Shown here piece after piece: positions 1-8,934 of a stretch of DNA of 64,000 nt. Each line of letters opens with the position of its first letter. The stretch's first letter is position 1. The position numbers were made by a program, and so were the translations under genes. The stretch is from positions 646,381-710,380 of the forward strand of contig NZ_JAGYPM010000004.1 in NCBI RefSeq assembly GCF_018343665.1. Direction: 5' to 3'. Source of the stretch: Cytobacillus citreus (GTDB lineage Bacteria; Bacillota; Bacilli; Bacillales; Cytobacillaceae). The notes under the pieces were generated by a model. That model was not told where the DNA came from and ran no database searches. It worked only from the letters and a program-made list of their open reading frames with translations.

Positions 1-2
1 CG

Positions 3-893
3 GCTGTACAGCAGATTGCATTCGGACAGGCGGATGTAGTGATTGCAGGAGGGGCTGAAAGCCTTAGCTTATCTCCCATTTATCTCAGGAATTCCCGATT
101 TGGCGAGGGGGCTCCCATTTTGGTCGATTCTAACTTGGAAAACGGGCAGCAGCCGATCGAAATCTATGGCCCTCACCTCGGTATGGGTATGACGGCGGAA
201 AACGTTGCGGAACGGTTTGGAATTTCCCGTGAAGAGCAGGATGCTTTTGCATTAAAGAGCCAGCAGCGGGCTGCTGAAGCCATCAAGGATGGAAAGTTTA
301 AAGATGAAATCGTGCCCGTGGAGGTTAGACAGAAGAAAAATACCATTCTATTTGAGACGGATGAATTTCCTCGCCATACTTCGTTGGAACAATTGGCCGC
401 TCTGAAACCAGTTTTTAAGAAAGACGGATCTGTAACCGCTGGAAATGCGTGCGGAAGAAACGACGGTGCGGCGGCACTGGTAATCATGTCTAGAGCAAAG
501 GCAGAAGAGTTGGGCGTGAAGCCAATGGCCAAAATTGTGGACTGGGCTACAGCTGGCGTATCTCCCGAGGTGATGGGAATCGGGCCGATTCCAGCTGTGA
601 AGAAGTTGCTGACCAGAACAGGAAGCATATTGTCCGATTACGGCCTAGTGGAGCTGAATGAAGCATTCGCTGCCCAAGCTCTTGCTGTCATTCGGGAATT
701 GGGCTTAGATACCGATAAGTTGAATGTCAACGGGGGAGCCATAGCTCTTGGTCATCCGCTCGGGGCCACTGGAGCAAGAATTGTTACTACACTGCTTTAT
801 GAAATGAAGCGTCGTAATGAACAACTGGGTTTAGCTACTCTATGTGTAGGTGGCGGACAGGGTATGGCGATTGCCATTGAGTTAATTAAATAG
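3..893 (+). CDS. Acetyl-CoA acetyltransferase (thiolase), 5' end cut by window
   Basis: Thiolase condenses or cleaves acyl-CoA at the last step of beta-oxidation. The reading frame is open from the first bases, so the real start lies left of the window; 296 residues are visible against about 390 for the family. The GGAES segment is present, and the C-terminal catalytic parts are intact: the [10 protein letters not shown] histidine loop and the CVGGGQG cysteine loop. The first catalytic cysteine (near residue 90 in the family) must lie just outside the window. It heads a run of five same-strand beta-oxidation genes with short gaps, probably one operon. Function as a thiolase is certain; chain-length preference cannot be read. 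Confidence 0.93.
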   Translation, partial: AVQQIAFGQADVVIAGGAESLSLSPIYLRNSRFGEGAPILVDSNLENGQQPIEIYGPHLGMGMTAENVAERFGISREEQDAFALKSQQRAAEAIKDGKFKDEIVPVEVRQKKNTILFETDEFPRHTSLEQLAALKPVFKKDGSVTAGNACGRNDGAAALVIMSRAKAEELGVKPMAKIVDWATAGVSPEVMGIGPIPAVKKLLTRTGSILSDYGLVELNEAFAAQALAVIRELGLDTDKLNVNGGAIALGHPLGATGARIVTTLLYEMKRRNEQLGLATLCVGGGQGMAIAIELIK

Positions 894-998
894 GGTAATT
901 GAGAGCTTTTCGATCCAATAGTGAAATGTCTGTTATAAATCTCGAGTGGAGAGAAACTGGAAAATATAAGTGTATAACGATTGTGGAGGAGATTCAGC

Positions 999-2144
999 AT
1001 GGATTTTCATTTAACGGAAGAACTGCATCAGATTCGCACCATGGTAAGAAATTTTGTCGAGTACGAGGTAGAGCCCTATGCCCAGCAAATTGAAGAAGAA
1101 GATAGAATTCCGGATCATTTAGTAGAAAAGTCCAAAGAGTTAGGATTGTTTGGAATCAGCATCCCAGAAGAATACGGCGGAATTGGTCTTTCCATGATGG
1201 AAAAGGTGGTCATGTTGGAGCAGCTGGGGCGTACGCATAACGGGTTCGTAACCTTAATCAATGCACATACGGGGATCGGTAGTATGGGGCTGGTCAGGTT
1301 GGGATCAGAAGAGTTAAAGAGGAAGTATCTTCCTGATATGGCAGCAGGCAGAAAACTAGGAGCTTTTGCTCTATCTGAGCCGGGGGCAGGATCGGATGCG
1401 ACCAATCTTTCTACGAAAGCAGAAAAAAAAGGAGATAAGTGGATTTTAAATGGGATGAAGCACTTTATCACGAATGGCCCGATTGCCGATGTTTATACCG
1501 TTTTTGCCATAACCGACAAGACAAAGGGTGCAAAAGGCATCACCGCTTTTTTGGTAGAACGTAATTTCCCTGGCCTGGTCGTAGGCAAAAACGATAAAAA
1601 AATGGGTTTGAGGGGTTCCTATACTTCTCAAATCATTTTCGAAGACTGTGAGGTTCCTGATGAAAATGTTATTGGGGAAGTAGGCATGGGATATTCCTCT
1701 GCGCTTCGTATTTTGAGTGAAGGTCGTGTTGGACTCGCGGCTCGGTCTGTCGGCTCATGCGACAAGTTAATTGAAATGTCAGCACGCTATGCCAAAGAAC
1801 GCGTTCAATTCGGGCACTCGATTGCAAAAAATCAAGGCGTGCAATGGATGCTGGCGGAAATGGCAACGGAAACTGAGGCGGCTAGAGGACTTGCTTATCG
1901 TGCTGCTTGGTTGATTGATGAAGGTAAAAAGGCGATTAAGGAATCATCTATGGCTAAGCTATTCGCTACAGAAGTGTATAACAAAGTTGCGGACAATGCC
2001 GTTCAGATTCATGGCGGAATAGGCTACATTTCAGATTATCCGGTAGAGCGTTATTACCGCGATGCCCGCATAACCAAAATATATGAAGGAACCAATGAAA
2101 TTCAAAAAATAATCATCTCACAACGTGTATTAGAAGAATGCTAG
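999..2144 (+). CDS. Acyl-CoA dehydrogenase
   Basis: FAD-dependent dehydrogenase of 381 residues that makes the 2,3-double bond in an acyl-CoA. The start at 999 is chosen because GGAGGAG lies at 985-991. Family motifs are present: FALSEPGAGSDA (FAD/substrate loop), QIHGGIGY, and near the end IYEGTNEIQ, where Glu363 is the likely catalytic base. Length and motifs fit short or branched-chain acyl-CoA dehydrogenases. It follows the thiolase and precedes the hydroxyacyl-CoA dehydrogenase in the same direction. Substrate is unknown; given the carboxylase genes further on, a branched acyl-CoA is plausible but is inference. Confidence 0.93.
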   Translation: MDFHLTEELHQIRTMVRNFVEYEVEPYAQQIEEEDRIPDHLVEKSKELGLFGISIPEEYGGIGLSMMEKVVMLEQLGRTHNGFVTLINAHTGIGSMGLVRLGSEELKRKYLPDMAAGRKLGAFALSEPGAGSDATNLSTKAEKKGDKWILNGMKHFITNGPIADVYTVFAITDKTKGAKGITAFLVERNFPGLVVGKNDKKMGLRGSYTSQIIFEDCEVPDENVIGEVGMGYSSALRILSEGRVGLAARSVGSCDKLIEMSARYAKERVQFGHSIAKNQGVQWMLAEMATETEAARGLAYRAAWLIDEGKKAIKESSMAKLFATEVYNKVADNAVQIHGGIGYISDYPVERYYRDARITKIYEGTNEIQKIIISQRVLEEC

Positions 2145-2188
2145 GAAGGTGTAAATAAATCTTGAAAGATGGGAAAGGTGAAATAGAT

Positions 2189-3055
2189 ATGGAAATCGAT
2201 CAAATCAAACAAATCGCTGTGATTGGCTCCGGAGCAATGGGGTCGCAAATTGCTATGCTTTGCGCCTTAGCCGGATATCACGTGACCTTGCAGGATATCA
2301 ATGAAGAAAGCCTGGTAAAAGCAAAGCAGTCTTTGGAAGGGAATATGAAGCGCAGAGTAGAAAAAGGCAGATTGTCACAGGATCAGGTGGAAAGTGCTTT
2401 TGATCGAATTCTTTTCGAGAGTTTGTTGGAGGAAGCGGTAAAGAATGCTGATTTCGTGATTGAGGCGATTGTGGAAAAATTGGAAGCCAAGCGTGCCCTT
2501 TATGCTGAAGTGGATCGACTAGCCCCTGCCCATACGATCATTGCCAGCAACAGTTCCACGATCGTCAGTTCGAAAATAGCCGATGCAACTAGTCGTCCGG
2601 ACAAGATATGCAATATGCACTTTTTTAACCCTGCTTTGGTCATGGAATTGGTTGAAGTGGTGCAAGGACCGCATACATCAGAAGAAACGGCACAAATCAC
2701 ATTTGAATTAGCAAAGCGAATCAACAAGGTTCCCATTTTATTAAAAAAAGAGATTTCCGGCTTTGTTGCCAACCGAATTTTAGGAAAGCTGATGGATGAG
2801 GCGATTTATCTGTTAGAAAATGGTATCGCCACAGTCGAGGAAATCGATCTGGCTTGCACCAAAGCGCTAAACCATCCAATCGGCCCGTTCGCCCTGATTG
2901 ACCTGACTGGAATCGATGTAAACTATCATGTTCGGATGCAGCGTTACCTGGAATCAGGTGATGAAAAAATGAAGCCTTCCAAAATAGTGACAGAATTATT
3001 CGAAAAGGGTGATTTGGGACGTAAAACTGGAAAAGGTTTTTATACGTATTCTTAG
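2189..3055 (+). CDS. 3-hydroxyacyl-CoA (3-hydroxybutyryl-CoA) dehydrogenase
   Basis: NAD-dependent oxidation of 3-hydroxyacyl-CoA to 3-ketoacyl-CoA, feeding the thiolase. The ATG at 2189 has AAAGGTG at 2174-2180; a TTG at 2162 in the same frame has no comparable site. The protein of 288 residues is the usual length. It shows the Rossmann motif GSGAMGSQIA near the N-terminus, then NSSTI, and HFFNPALVMELVE with the catalytic His of the family, and the C-terminal helical domain with GRKTGKGFY. It belongs to the same operon as its neighbours. An alternative acyl chain preference cannot be excluded. Confidence 0.92.
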   Translation: MEIDQIKQIAVIGSGAMGSQIAMLCALAGYHVTLQDINEESLVKAKQSLEGNMKRRVEKGRLSQDQVESAFDRILFESLLEEAVKNADFVIEAIVEKLEAKRALYAEVDRLAPAHTIIASNSSTIVSSKIADATSRPDKICNMHFFNPALVMELVEVVQGPHTSEETAQITFELAKRINKVPILLKKEISGFVANRILGKLMDEAIYLLENGIATVEEIDLACTKALNHPIGPFALIDLTGIDVNYHVRMQRYLESGDEKMKPSKIVTELFEKGDLGRKTGKGFYTYS

Positions 3056-3077
3056 TCAGGAAGGGTGAAGGGATGAA

Positions 3078-3482
3078 ATGTCGCCTATTACATTAGAGGG
3101 TGTAAGGCAGATTTTTGAGAACAGTCCTTTTGTTGCTTTTTTAGGATTTCGATTCGTTCATTTTGAGGAAGGAAAAGTCATATTGGAATTGCCGATCGAT
3201 AATCGATTGATCAATGTGAATAAAACGGTTCACGGTGGAGCGTATGCGGCAATGCTCGATAATATCTTAAGCATGACAATTCGTTCTGTTGTAAAAGATC
3301 CTGTAACAACAATAAATCTAAATATTCACTATCTAGACTCAATTAGTGAAGGGAAAATGATTGCAACGGCTAAAATACTCAAGCAAGGCTATAAAACATT
3401 GATCGGAGAAGGAGAAATTACGGACGGCAATGGGAAGCTGTTAGCCAAAGGAACAGGAACATTCAAAGTTACGCGAAAATAA
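3078..3482 (+). CDS. PaaI-type hotdog acyl-CoA thioesterase
   Basis: Small 134-residue single-domain protein of the hotdog thioesterase superfamily. The VHGGAYAAMLD segment matches the PaaI/YbgC-like catalytic helix start. A purine-rich GGAAGGGTGAAGGG stretch precedes the ATG. It probably releases CoA from dead-end acyl-CoA intermediates of the pathway encoded around it, as PaaI does in phenylacetate breakdown. It lies 22 bp after the dehydrogenase and 22 bp before the hydratase, so co-transcription is likely. The natural substrate is unknown. Confidence 0.85.
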   Translation: MSPITLEGVRQIFENSPFVAFLGFRFVHFEEGKVILELPIDNRLINVNKTVHGGAYAAMLDNILSMTIRSVVKDPVTTINLNIHYLDSISEGKMIATAKILKQGYKTLIGEGEITDGNGKLLAKGTGTFKVTRK

Positions 3483-3504
3483 TCGTTTAGGGGGGAGAGA
3501 AATC

Positions 3505-4281
3505 ATGGGATTTGAAAATATTTTAGTGGAAAAAGAAGGGCGTATTGGCGTAATAAAAATCAACCGGCCGGAAGTGAGAAACGCTTTGGATGGTAATACA
3601 TTAAAGGAAATAGAACGGGCTTTAGAAAGCTTGGAACGTGATGAAGAAGTTGGGATTATTGTATTTACAGGTGTTGGGGAGAAGTCGTTTGCCGCGGGGG
3701 CAGATATTCGCCAATTGAGAGAAAAAACAGCAATGGATGCCCTTCTTCCAAGCATGTCGGCTACTTACCGATTCATTGAAAACTCCAGCAAGGCAACGAT
3801 TGCTGCGATTAATGGATTTGCGCTTGGAGGCGGGTGTGAGCTTGCGATGGCCTGCGATATTCGAATCGCTGCTGAACATGCCAAAATTGGGTTGCCTGAA
3901 TTAAACCTTTCGATTATCCCCGGGGCTGGTGGTACACAACGTCTAGCGCGAATTGTAGGAAAAGGGAGAGCGCTAGATATGATCCTTACTGGAGATATTA
4001 TCACGGCAAAGCAAGCTGAAGCGATCGGGCTCGTATCCTGTGCGGTTCCAATAGAAGACCTGTGGAGGACCGTGAAGGATAAAGCGGATAAGATTCTTGC
4101 CAAAGGTCCTCTCGCCATTAGACTAGCTAAACTAACGGTAAATCGTGGTTTTGATCTAGATATGGATACGGCTTTGATGATGGAGAAATTGGCCCAGGCC
4201 ATCCTATTTGGTTGCGATGATAAGAACGAAGGAACGCAGGCATTTTTGGACAAACGATCAGCAGTATTCAAGGGAAGATAG
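3505..4281 (+). CDS. Enoyl-CoA hydratase/isomerase family protein
   Basis: Crotonase-fold protein of 258 residues, the normal family length, adding water to 2-enoyl-CoA. The oxyanion-hole segments are visible: AAGADIRQL in the first half and NGFALGGGCELAMACD in the middle, followed by PELNLSIIPGAGGTQRL, which carries the catalytic Glu region. A GGGGGGAGAG ribosome site precedes the ATG. With the four genes upstream it completes a beta-oxidation set. It is the last gene of the operon; an AT-rich gap with a regulatory element follows. Confidence 0.93.
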   Translation: MGFENILVEKEGRIGVIKINRPEVRNALDGNTLKEIERALESLERDEEVGIIVFTGVGEKSFAAGADIRQLREKTAMDALLPSMSATYRFIENSSKATIAAINGFALGGGCELAMACDIRIAAEHAKIGLPELNLSIIPGAGGTQRLARIVGKGRALDMILTGDIITAKQAEAIGLVSCAVPIEDLWRTVKDKADKILAKGPLAIRLAKLTVNRGFDLDMDTALMMEKLAQAILFGCDDKNEGTQAFLDKRSAVFKGR

Positions 4282-4470
4282 TGATTCAAAAATACATGAT
4301 TAAAATATCATAGCTGCCCAAGTACACCTGGAATACAAGTAATATTATGTTTATGATTCACGGTCATATGGAAGAGGATTTTTGATATGCCCGTTTTTGG
4401 ATTATGAAGGAGCCTTTGATGTCGATCGTGCAGGGGTAATCCTAGATGTACCATTGTTTATATAACTTGC

Positions 4471-4530
4471 GCTTATATAGATATTATGAATCTGTATTTT
4501 ACATTGGAACTACATATATGTTTTTATAGT
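4471..4530 (+). promoter_or_regulatory. Copy 1 of a four-copy LysR-regulon-like promoter element
   Basis: The 34 bases at 4471-4504 match three other sites in the window (16069, 17633, 18901) almost base for base. The shared cores are CTTATAT, GATATT and GTATTTTACAT at fixed spacing, followed after about 10 bases by a second AT-rich block (CATATATGTTTTTATAG). One copy lies between the divergent LysR gene and the biotin carboxylase gene, the classic place for a LysR operator. Here it stands in front of a decayed biotin-carrier gene and the ABC importer. Confidence 0.65.
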
Positions 4531-4593
4531 AATTAGATAAAAAATTCAAACCATTTCGAATATTCACTACAATTACAAACCCCAATGTTTACA

Positions 4594-4728
4594 TGGCATA
4601 AGTCGAACTCAGAGGCGAAATTGAGATGCTGTATGGAAAATGGCAATGAAAGCAGGTGAGCGGGTGATGGAGCCAATGAAGACGGAGATACCGATTAGGG
4701 AACTTGCACCGGGACTTGGTACGAACAG
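4594..4728 (+). pseudogene. Decayed biotinyl carrier protein gene
   Basis: Nucleotide similarity to the intact biotin-carrier gene at 19022 runs from the start codon (ATGGCA at 4595) through the tail, but the third codon is a stop (ATGGCATAA). There are frame changes and an internal deletion of the bases coding the residues just before the biotin site. The end reads AGERVMEPMKTEIPI in one frame, still recognisable against the intact AGQQVMEEDV...ESMKMEIPI. The relic keeps its upstream promoter element (4471), as the intact gene does. This points to duplication of a promoter-plus-carrier unit, later broken here. Confidence 0.8.
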
Positions 4729-4755
4729 GTAGAAGTGCAAAAAGAAAGGTGTGGT

Positions 4756-5871
4756 ATGAAAATGTTGATTCACAGCAGAAACCGAGTAATGACGATGGTT
4801 CTTATTCTTTTGTTTTCAACAGCACTACTTTCAGCTTGTACTGGTAATCCTGCCGGAGGGAGTGAAAAACAGCACACAACTACTTCGTCTGACCTGCCGG
4901 TTACAGCTACCTCCGACTCGCTAATAGACAAGGCCAAACAGGAAGGTACGGTGGTGGTGTATACATCCAAACCAAGACCTATTTCTATTAAACTTGCCGA
5001 GATGTTTGAAGCGAAATATCCGGGCATCAAAGTTGAAATTTTTCAAGCTGGCGGGTCACAAGTTTTATCCAAAGTTGAAGCAGAATTAAACGCTGGTGCA
5101 CTCAAAGCGGATGTGGTGGATTATACAGACGGTCCGGCAATCATTGATCAAGTAAACCGTGGCATTATCGCGAAATATATTCCTGAAAACGCTGACAAGA
5201 TCAATGAACATCTGAGAGATCCCAACGGGTACTGGGTTAGCAGTGGTGGGCTTGTAACAGCAACCATCGCTTATAACAGCAATATTATATCGGAAAAGGA
5301 GGCACCAAAAAGTTGGAAAGATCTTACCGATCCAAAATGGAAGGGAAAAATCTCCATGGCGAGTCCAGATTATGCAGGAACTTCTATTGCTACCATACAA
5401 GGATGGGTGCAGGAGTTTGGCGGCGAAGCCTATTTGAAAGCTCTTGGGGAAAATAATGTGCGGGTATTAAAGAGCTTTGGAGATACGGAAAACAGCATTC
5501 TATCGGGAGAGGCACCTATAGGGGTTGTTCTTAGCTTTCGAGCGTATGCAGATTTAGTTGACAAAAAACCGATTAAGATCGTTGAACCATCAGAGGGACA
5601 ATTTGGGATGCTAACAACGGTAGGCATTAACGCTAAAGCAGCTCACCCATACGCAGCCAGACTCTTCGAAAACTTCATTTTTTCAATGGAGTATCAAAAC
5701 TTTATGGTTGAAAACCATTACTATCCAGCGCGAAATGATGTTCAGCCTGCGAATCATATTAGACCATTGTCAGAAATTAAATTAATCTGGCCCGACACTG
5801 AAAAACTGGCTGATCCAAGTCATGTAGCCAATATCAAGAAAGCCTTCAACACGCATCTCAAAGTTCACTAA
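4756..5871 (+). CDS. ABC transporter substrate-binding lipoprotein (family 1, iron/organic-ion type)
   Basis: Extracellular solute-binding protein of 371 residues, membrane-anchored. It has a signal peptide with the lipobox LLSAC, then a low-complexity linker and the family 1 fold (EGTVVVYTSKP, ADVVDYTDG, WKDLTDPKWKGKISMASP), as in AfuA/FbpA-like proteins. The ATG at 4756 is preferred because GAAAGGTG sits just before it. It is followed by a fused permease and an ATPase, so the three genes form a complete importer. AfuA-like proteins bind ferric iron but also small organic ions; inside this catabolic cluster an organic substrate is the better guess, but that is inference. Confidence 0.85.
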   Translation: MKMLIHSRNRVMTMVLILLFSTALLSACTGNPAGGSEKQHTTTSSDLPVTATSDSLIDKAKQEGTVVVYTSKPRPISIKLAEMFEAKYPGIKVEIFQAGGSQVLSKVEAELNAGALKADVVDYTDGPAIIDQVNRGIIAKYIPENADKINEHLRDPNGYWVSSGGLVTATIAYNSNIISEKEAPKSWKDLTDPKWKGKISMASPDYAGTSIATIQGWVQEFGGEAYLKALGENNVRVLKSFGDTENSILSGEAPIGVVLSFRAYADLVDKKPIKIVEPSEGQFGMLTTVGINAKAAHPYAARLFENFIFSMEYQNFMVENHYYPARNDVQPANHIRPLSEIKLIWPDTEKLADPSHVANIKKAFNTHLKVH

Positions 5872-5899
5872 ATTGCTGATGATGAAATGGGGGACTGTA

Positions 5900-7633
5900 A
5901 TGAAAAATGATAGGGTAGAGTTTGAACCTATGAAGACTATCCTGCACCCAAAACCTGATCAGCAGGGCAAGCAAAAAACACGGGGTATTTCCCTTGTTCC
6001 GAATTTCCTGTGGATTTTTACCCTTGTTGGTCTGGCAGCGATCGTTGTTTATCCCACTTTACGAATTCTTTGGTTATCTATAACTGATATCAATACGGGA
6101 GTAGTTGACTTCAGTATCTTTAGGAGTACACTTAGTTCCAATTTGACTTGGAGGGCAACACTAAACACGGTTGTCATGGCTGCGGTTTCTACTTTCATTG
6201 CGGTGATGGTAGCTGTACCCATGGCCTGGAGTTGTACGAGGACAAATATGCCGCTTCGCGGGCTGATCCGTGCTCTTGTTTTTCTGACATTTATGAAGCC
6301 TCCTATCTTATTGGCGTTCGCTTATATTATCATCTTTGGTCCCAATGCGGGATTATTAACAGATTTATTAAATTCGTTTGGGATCTCATCGAGTATCTAT
6401 AGTTGGTGGGGGTTGATTTTTTTAACCTTTTGTGGAGCGTATCCGATCATCTTTTTGACCATTGCAGCTGCTTTGGAAAATCTTGATCCTGATTTAGAGA
6501 ATGCGGGGCTTGCTCATGGAGCCGGTCAACTTTTGACTGCATGGCGGGTCACTCTGCCGATGGTATTGCCGGCAATTCTCTCTGGTTGGATGCTATCGTT
6601 TGTGATTGGATTAAACAATTTCGGTATTCAAGCGCTCATTGCCATTCCGGCAAGGATTCCCGTATTAACAACGTTGATCTATTCTCACTTCAGTTATCCC
6701 GTTCAGTTTACAGCAGCAGCCAATCTCTCTCTCATTCTAATTGCCATCTCGTTGATAATAACCACCATTGTAAGTGTTATTGTAGCCAAAAAGACATTCC
6801 CAACGATCTTCGGAAAGGGAATGAAACCCGCCATGATCGATATGGGAGCATTAAGCAGAGGGATGTTCCTAGCATTAAATGTTGTGGTTATATCGGTAAC
6901 ATTAGTTGTTCCCATGATGATAATCATTGCCACATCCTTTTTAAAAACATACGGGAACGGTTTTGTTATTTCCAACCTTTCAATTGATTCTTATAAAAAA
7001 TTATTTCATTTGGGTGACGTAGTTCCTTCCCTGACTAATAGTTTCGGATTAGGGATGGTGTCAGCAGTTCTCATGGTTGCTATTGCACTGTCGTTGACTT
7101 ATTTCACGAGACGAAAAAAATGGTGGTCAAAAATGGCAAGAGTTGTGGCGGAAATCCCGTTTGTGATACCCGGAATTGTTCTTGCCGTGGGACTCATTGC
7201 TGCTTACAGCAAACCGCCGCTGATTTTATACGGTACCTCTGTCATTCTAGTGTTGGCTTACGTAGGAAAGTTTCTTCCTGTAGCGTTGCGATTTACCAAT
7301 AATGCTGCAGGCCAGGTAGGTGCAGAATTGGAGGAAAGTGTATATGCGCATGGTGGTTCACAAATGGATTGGTTTCGGCGAGTATTTTGCCCTCTTATTC
7401 GCAGGGGAGTGGTCGCAGCTGGGATCCTCTCGTTTATCTTTGCATTTAATGAACTTTCCTCTTCAATCTTGTTGATTGGGACAGGGACGCAAGTGGCTTC
7501 AACTGTCCTGCTTCATTACAGCGAAGAAGGGCTGATTTCGGAAATGAACGCTTTTTGCACTATCTTGTTCATCGTTACAGCCATTTCATATGCCTTTGTG
7601 TACCGAATGGTCGGGCGTTCGTTTTTAAAATAG
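5900..7633 (+). CDS. ABC transporter permease, two fused membrane domains
   Basis: Integral membrane protein of 577 residues with two halves, each about six membrane segments, as in FbpB/ThiP-type permeases where two permease domains are fused. Each half carries an EAA-like loop (LDPDLENAGLAHGAG in the first, VGAELEESVYAHGGS in the second), the contact site for the ATPase. In-frame TTG and ATG codons at 5873-5882 also exist; 5900 follows a GGGGGA stretch. It lies 28 bp after the binding protein and 20 bp before the ATPase, clearly one operon. Substrate follows the binding protein and is unknown. Confidence 0.88.
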   Translation: MKNDRVEFEPMKTILHPKPDQQGKQKTRGISLVPNFLWIFTLVGLAAIVVYPTLRILWLSITDINTGVVDFSIFRSTLSSNLTWRATLNTVVMAAVSTFIAVMVAVPMAWSCTRTNMPLRGLIRALVFLTFMKPPILLAFAYIIIFGPNAGLLTDLLNSFGISSSIYSWWGLIFLTFCGAYPIIFLTIAAALENLDPDLENAGLAHGAGQLLTAWRVTLPMVLPAILSGWMLSFVIGLNNFGIQALIAIPARIPVLTTLIYSHFSYPVQFTAAANLSLILIAISLIITTIVSVIVAKKTFPTIFGKGMKPAMIDMGALSRGMFLALNVVVISVTLVVPMMIIIATSFLKTYGNGFVISNLSIDSYKKLFHLGDVVPSLTNSFGLGMVSAVLMVAIALSLTYFTRRKKWWSKMARVVAEIPFVIPGIVLAVGLIAAYSKPPLILYGTSVILVLAYVGKFLPVALRFTNNAAGQVGAELEESVYAHGGSQMDWFRRVFCPLIRRGVVAAGILSFIFAFNELSSSILLIGTGTQVASTVLLHYSEEGLISEMNAFCTILFIVTAISYAFVYRMVGRSFLK

Positions 7634-7653
7634 TTATGAAGGGGGATATCTTG

Positions 7654-8775
7654 ATGAGTGCAGTTCGTTTTGAGGGCGTTTCTAAGAAATATTCTTCAGA
7701 TTCAAGCAGTGGCGGCGTGTTTGACATTTCGTTTGATATACCGGCAGGACAATTTACTTCTTTGGTTGGTGCTAGTGGAAGCGGAAAAACCACGATTCTT
7801 CGTCTAATGGCCGGATTCCTTCAACCAACGGAAGGAAAAATTTACATGGATAATCAAATCGTGTCAGACAATACTCATTCTCTGCCGACGAATCGGCGGG
7901 ATTTAGCCATGGTTTTTCAAAGTTATGCCTTGTGGCCGCATATGACCGTATTTGAAAATGTCGCATTCGGACTGCGCGCGCGCAAAGTTCATAAGCCAGA
8001 GATTAAGAAACTTGTGGACGAGGTTCTCCAACTCGTCAATATGGAGAAATACGTGGAGCGCCGCCCCGGTGAATTGAGCGGGGGGCAGCAACAGCGGATT
8101 GCGCTTGCGCGAAGTCTGGTTCTAAAACCTCGACTGCTGTTACTTGATGAACCTCTTAGTAATTTGGATGCTGAATTGCGAATTCAAATGCGTGAGCAAT
8201 TGAAAGAACTTCAACTAACAACTGGAATTACTTTTGTGTATGTAACACATGATCAGGAAGAGGCGTTAGCCATGTCGGACTATCTGTTGGTGTTGGAAAA
8301 AGGTAAACTTCTACAGTCCGATCATCCTGAAGTTGTATATTTTCGTCCGGTAGACGCTCGGGTGGCTAGATTTATTGGCCGGGCATTTCCCTTAAATGGT
8401 ACGTTGGTTAACGTTTCCAAAGGTGGCCTTGGGAAAATCGAACTGGAGAATTCGAACAAAAACTTGCAGCTCTTGGGATCGGTTCCCGCTCATACGGGAA
8501 TTTCCTTAGGAAGTTCCGTGTGCTTGGTCCTACGTTCAGAGATGGTTCGCATTGTGGACAGCAATACGGTAGACAACACTTCTGAATGCCGCATATCCGG
8601 GGTTATCCTATCGTCCAGCTTTATTGGCCGGGAAAACCAAATTGAAGTAAAGCTTGAAACTGGGGATTTGTTAACCGTATATGATAACTCGCGACGACGG
8701 TTTAAGGCTGGAGAAAGTCTTCTGCTAGCTTTCGACCCAGAGGCTGCGGTCATTGTTCCAGAGCGTGCAGGATGA
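7654..8775 (+). CDS. ABC transporter ATPase (PotA/FbpC type)
   Basis: Cytoplasmic ATP-hydrolysing subunit of 373 residues. It has Walker A GASGSGKTT, Q-loop, signature LSGGQQQRIALAR, Walker B LLLLDEPLSNLD and the switch histidine VTHD, then a C-terminal TOBE-like regulatory domain. The ATG at 7654 has GAAGGGGGAT upstream; longer in-frame starts overlap the permease. It energises the fused permease encoded just before. The first about 100 bp of this gene recur, truncated, at 24476-24579 downstream of the flavin monooxygenase operon, evidence of a local duplication. Confidence 0.9.
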   Translation: MSAVRFEGVSKKYSSDSSSGGVFDISFDIPAGQFTSLVGASGSGKTTILRLMAGFLQPTEGKIYMDNQIVSDNTHSLPTNRRDLAMVFQSYALWPHMTVFENVAFGLRARKVHKPEIKKLVDEVLQLVNMEKYVERRPGELSGGQQQRIALARSLVLKPRLLLLDEPLSNLDAELRIQMREQLKELQLTTGITFVYVTHDQEEALAMSDYLLVLEKGKLLQSDHPEVVYFRPVDARVARFIGRAFPLNGTLVNVSKGGLGKIELENSNKNLQLLGSVPAHTGISLGSSVCLVLRSEMVRIVDSNTVDNTSECRISGVILSSSFIGRENQIEVKLETGDLLTVYDNSRRRFKAGESLLLAFDPEAAVIVPERAG

Positions 8776-8777
8776 TC

Positions 8778-8846
8778 ATTCGTTCACAGCTAATTTGGAT
8801 ATGGAAGGGGGGGATCTATCTGGATGATAGATCGTAACAAACGAAT
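8778..8846 (+). other. Nested inverted repeats after the ABC operon
   Basis: An outer pair ATTCGTT/AACGAAT (8778-8784 and 8840-8846) encloses a perfect GATCTATC/GATAGATC hairpin (8813-8833). No T-run follows, so it is not a standard terminator. It may slow RNA decay or separate the importer genes from the MFS gene. Nothing else is recognisable between 8776 and 8934. Confidence 0.35.
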
Positions 8847-8934
8847 AGGGAAACTGCATCCGAAAAAATGAAAGCGCAACCATTTAAAAGCAAATGCGTG
8901 TTAAGGGGTTAGATTTTAATTTTGGAGGAGTGAA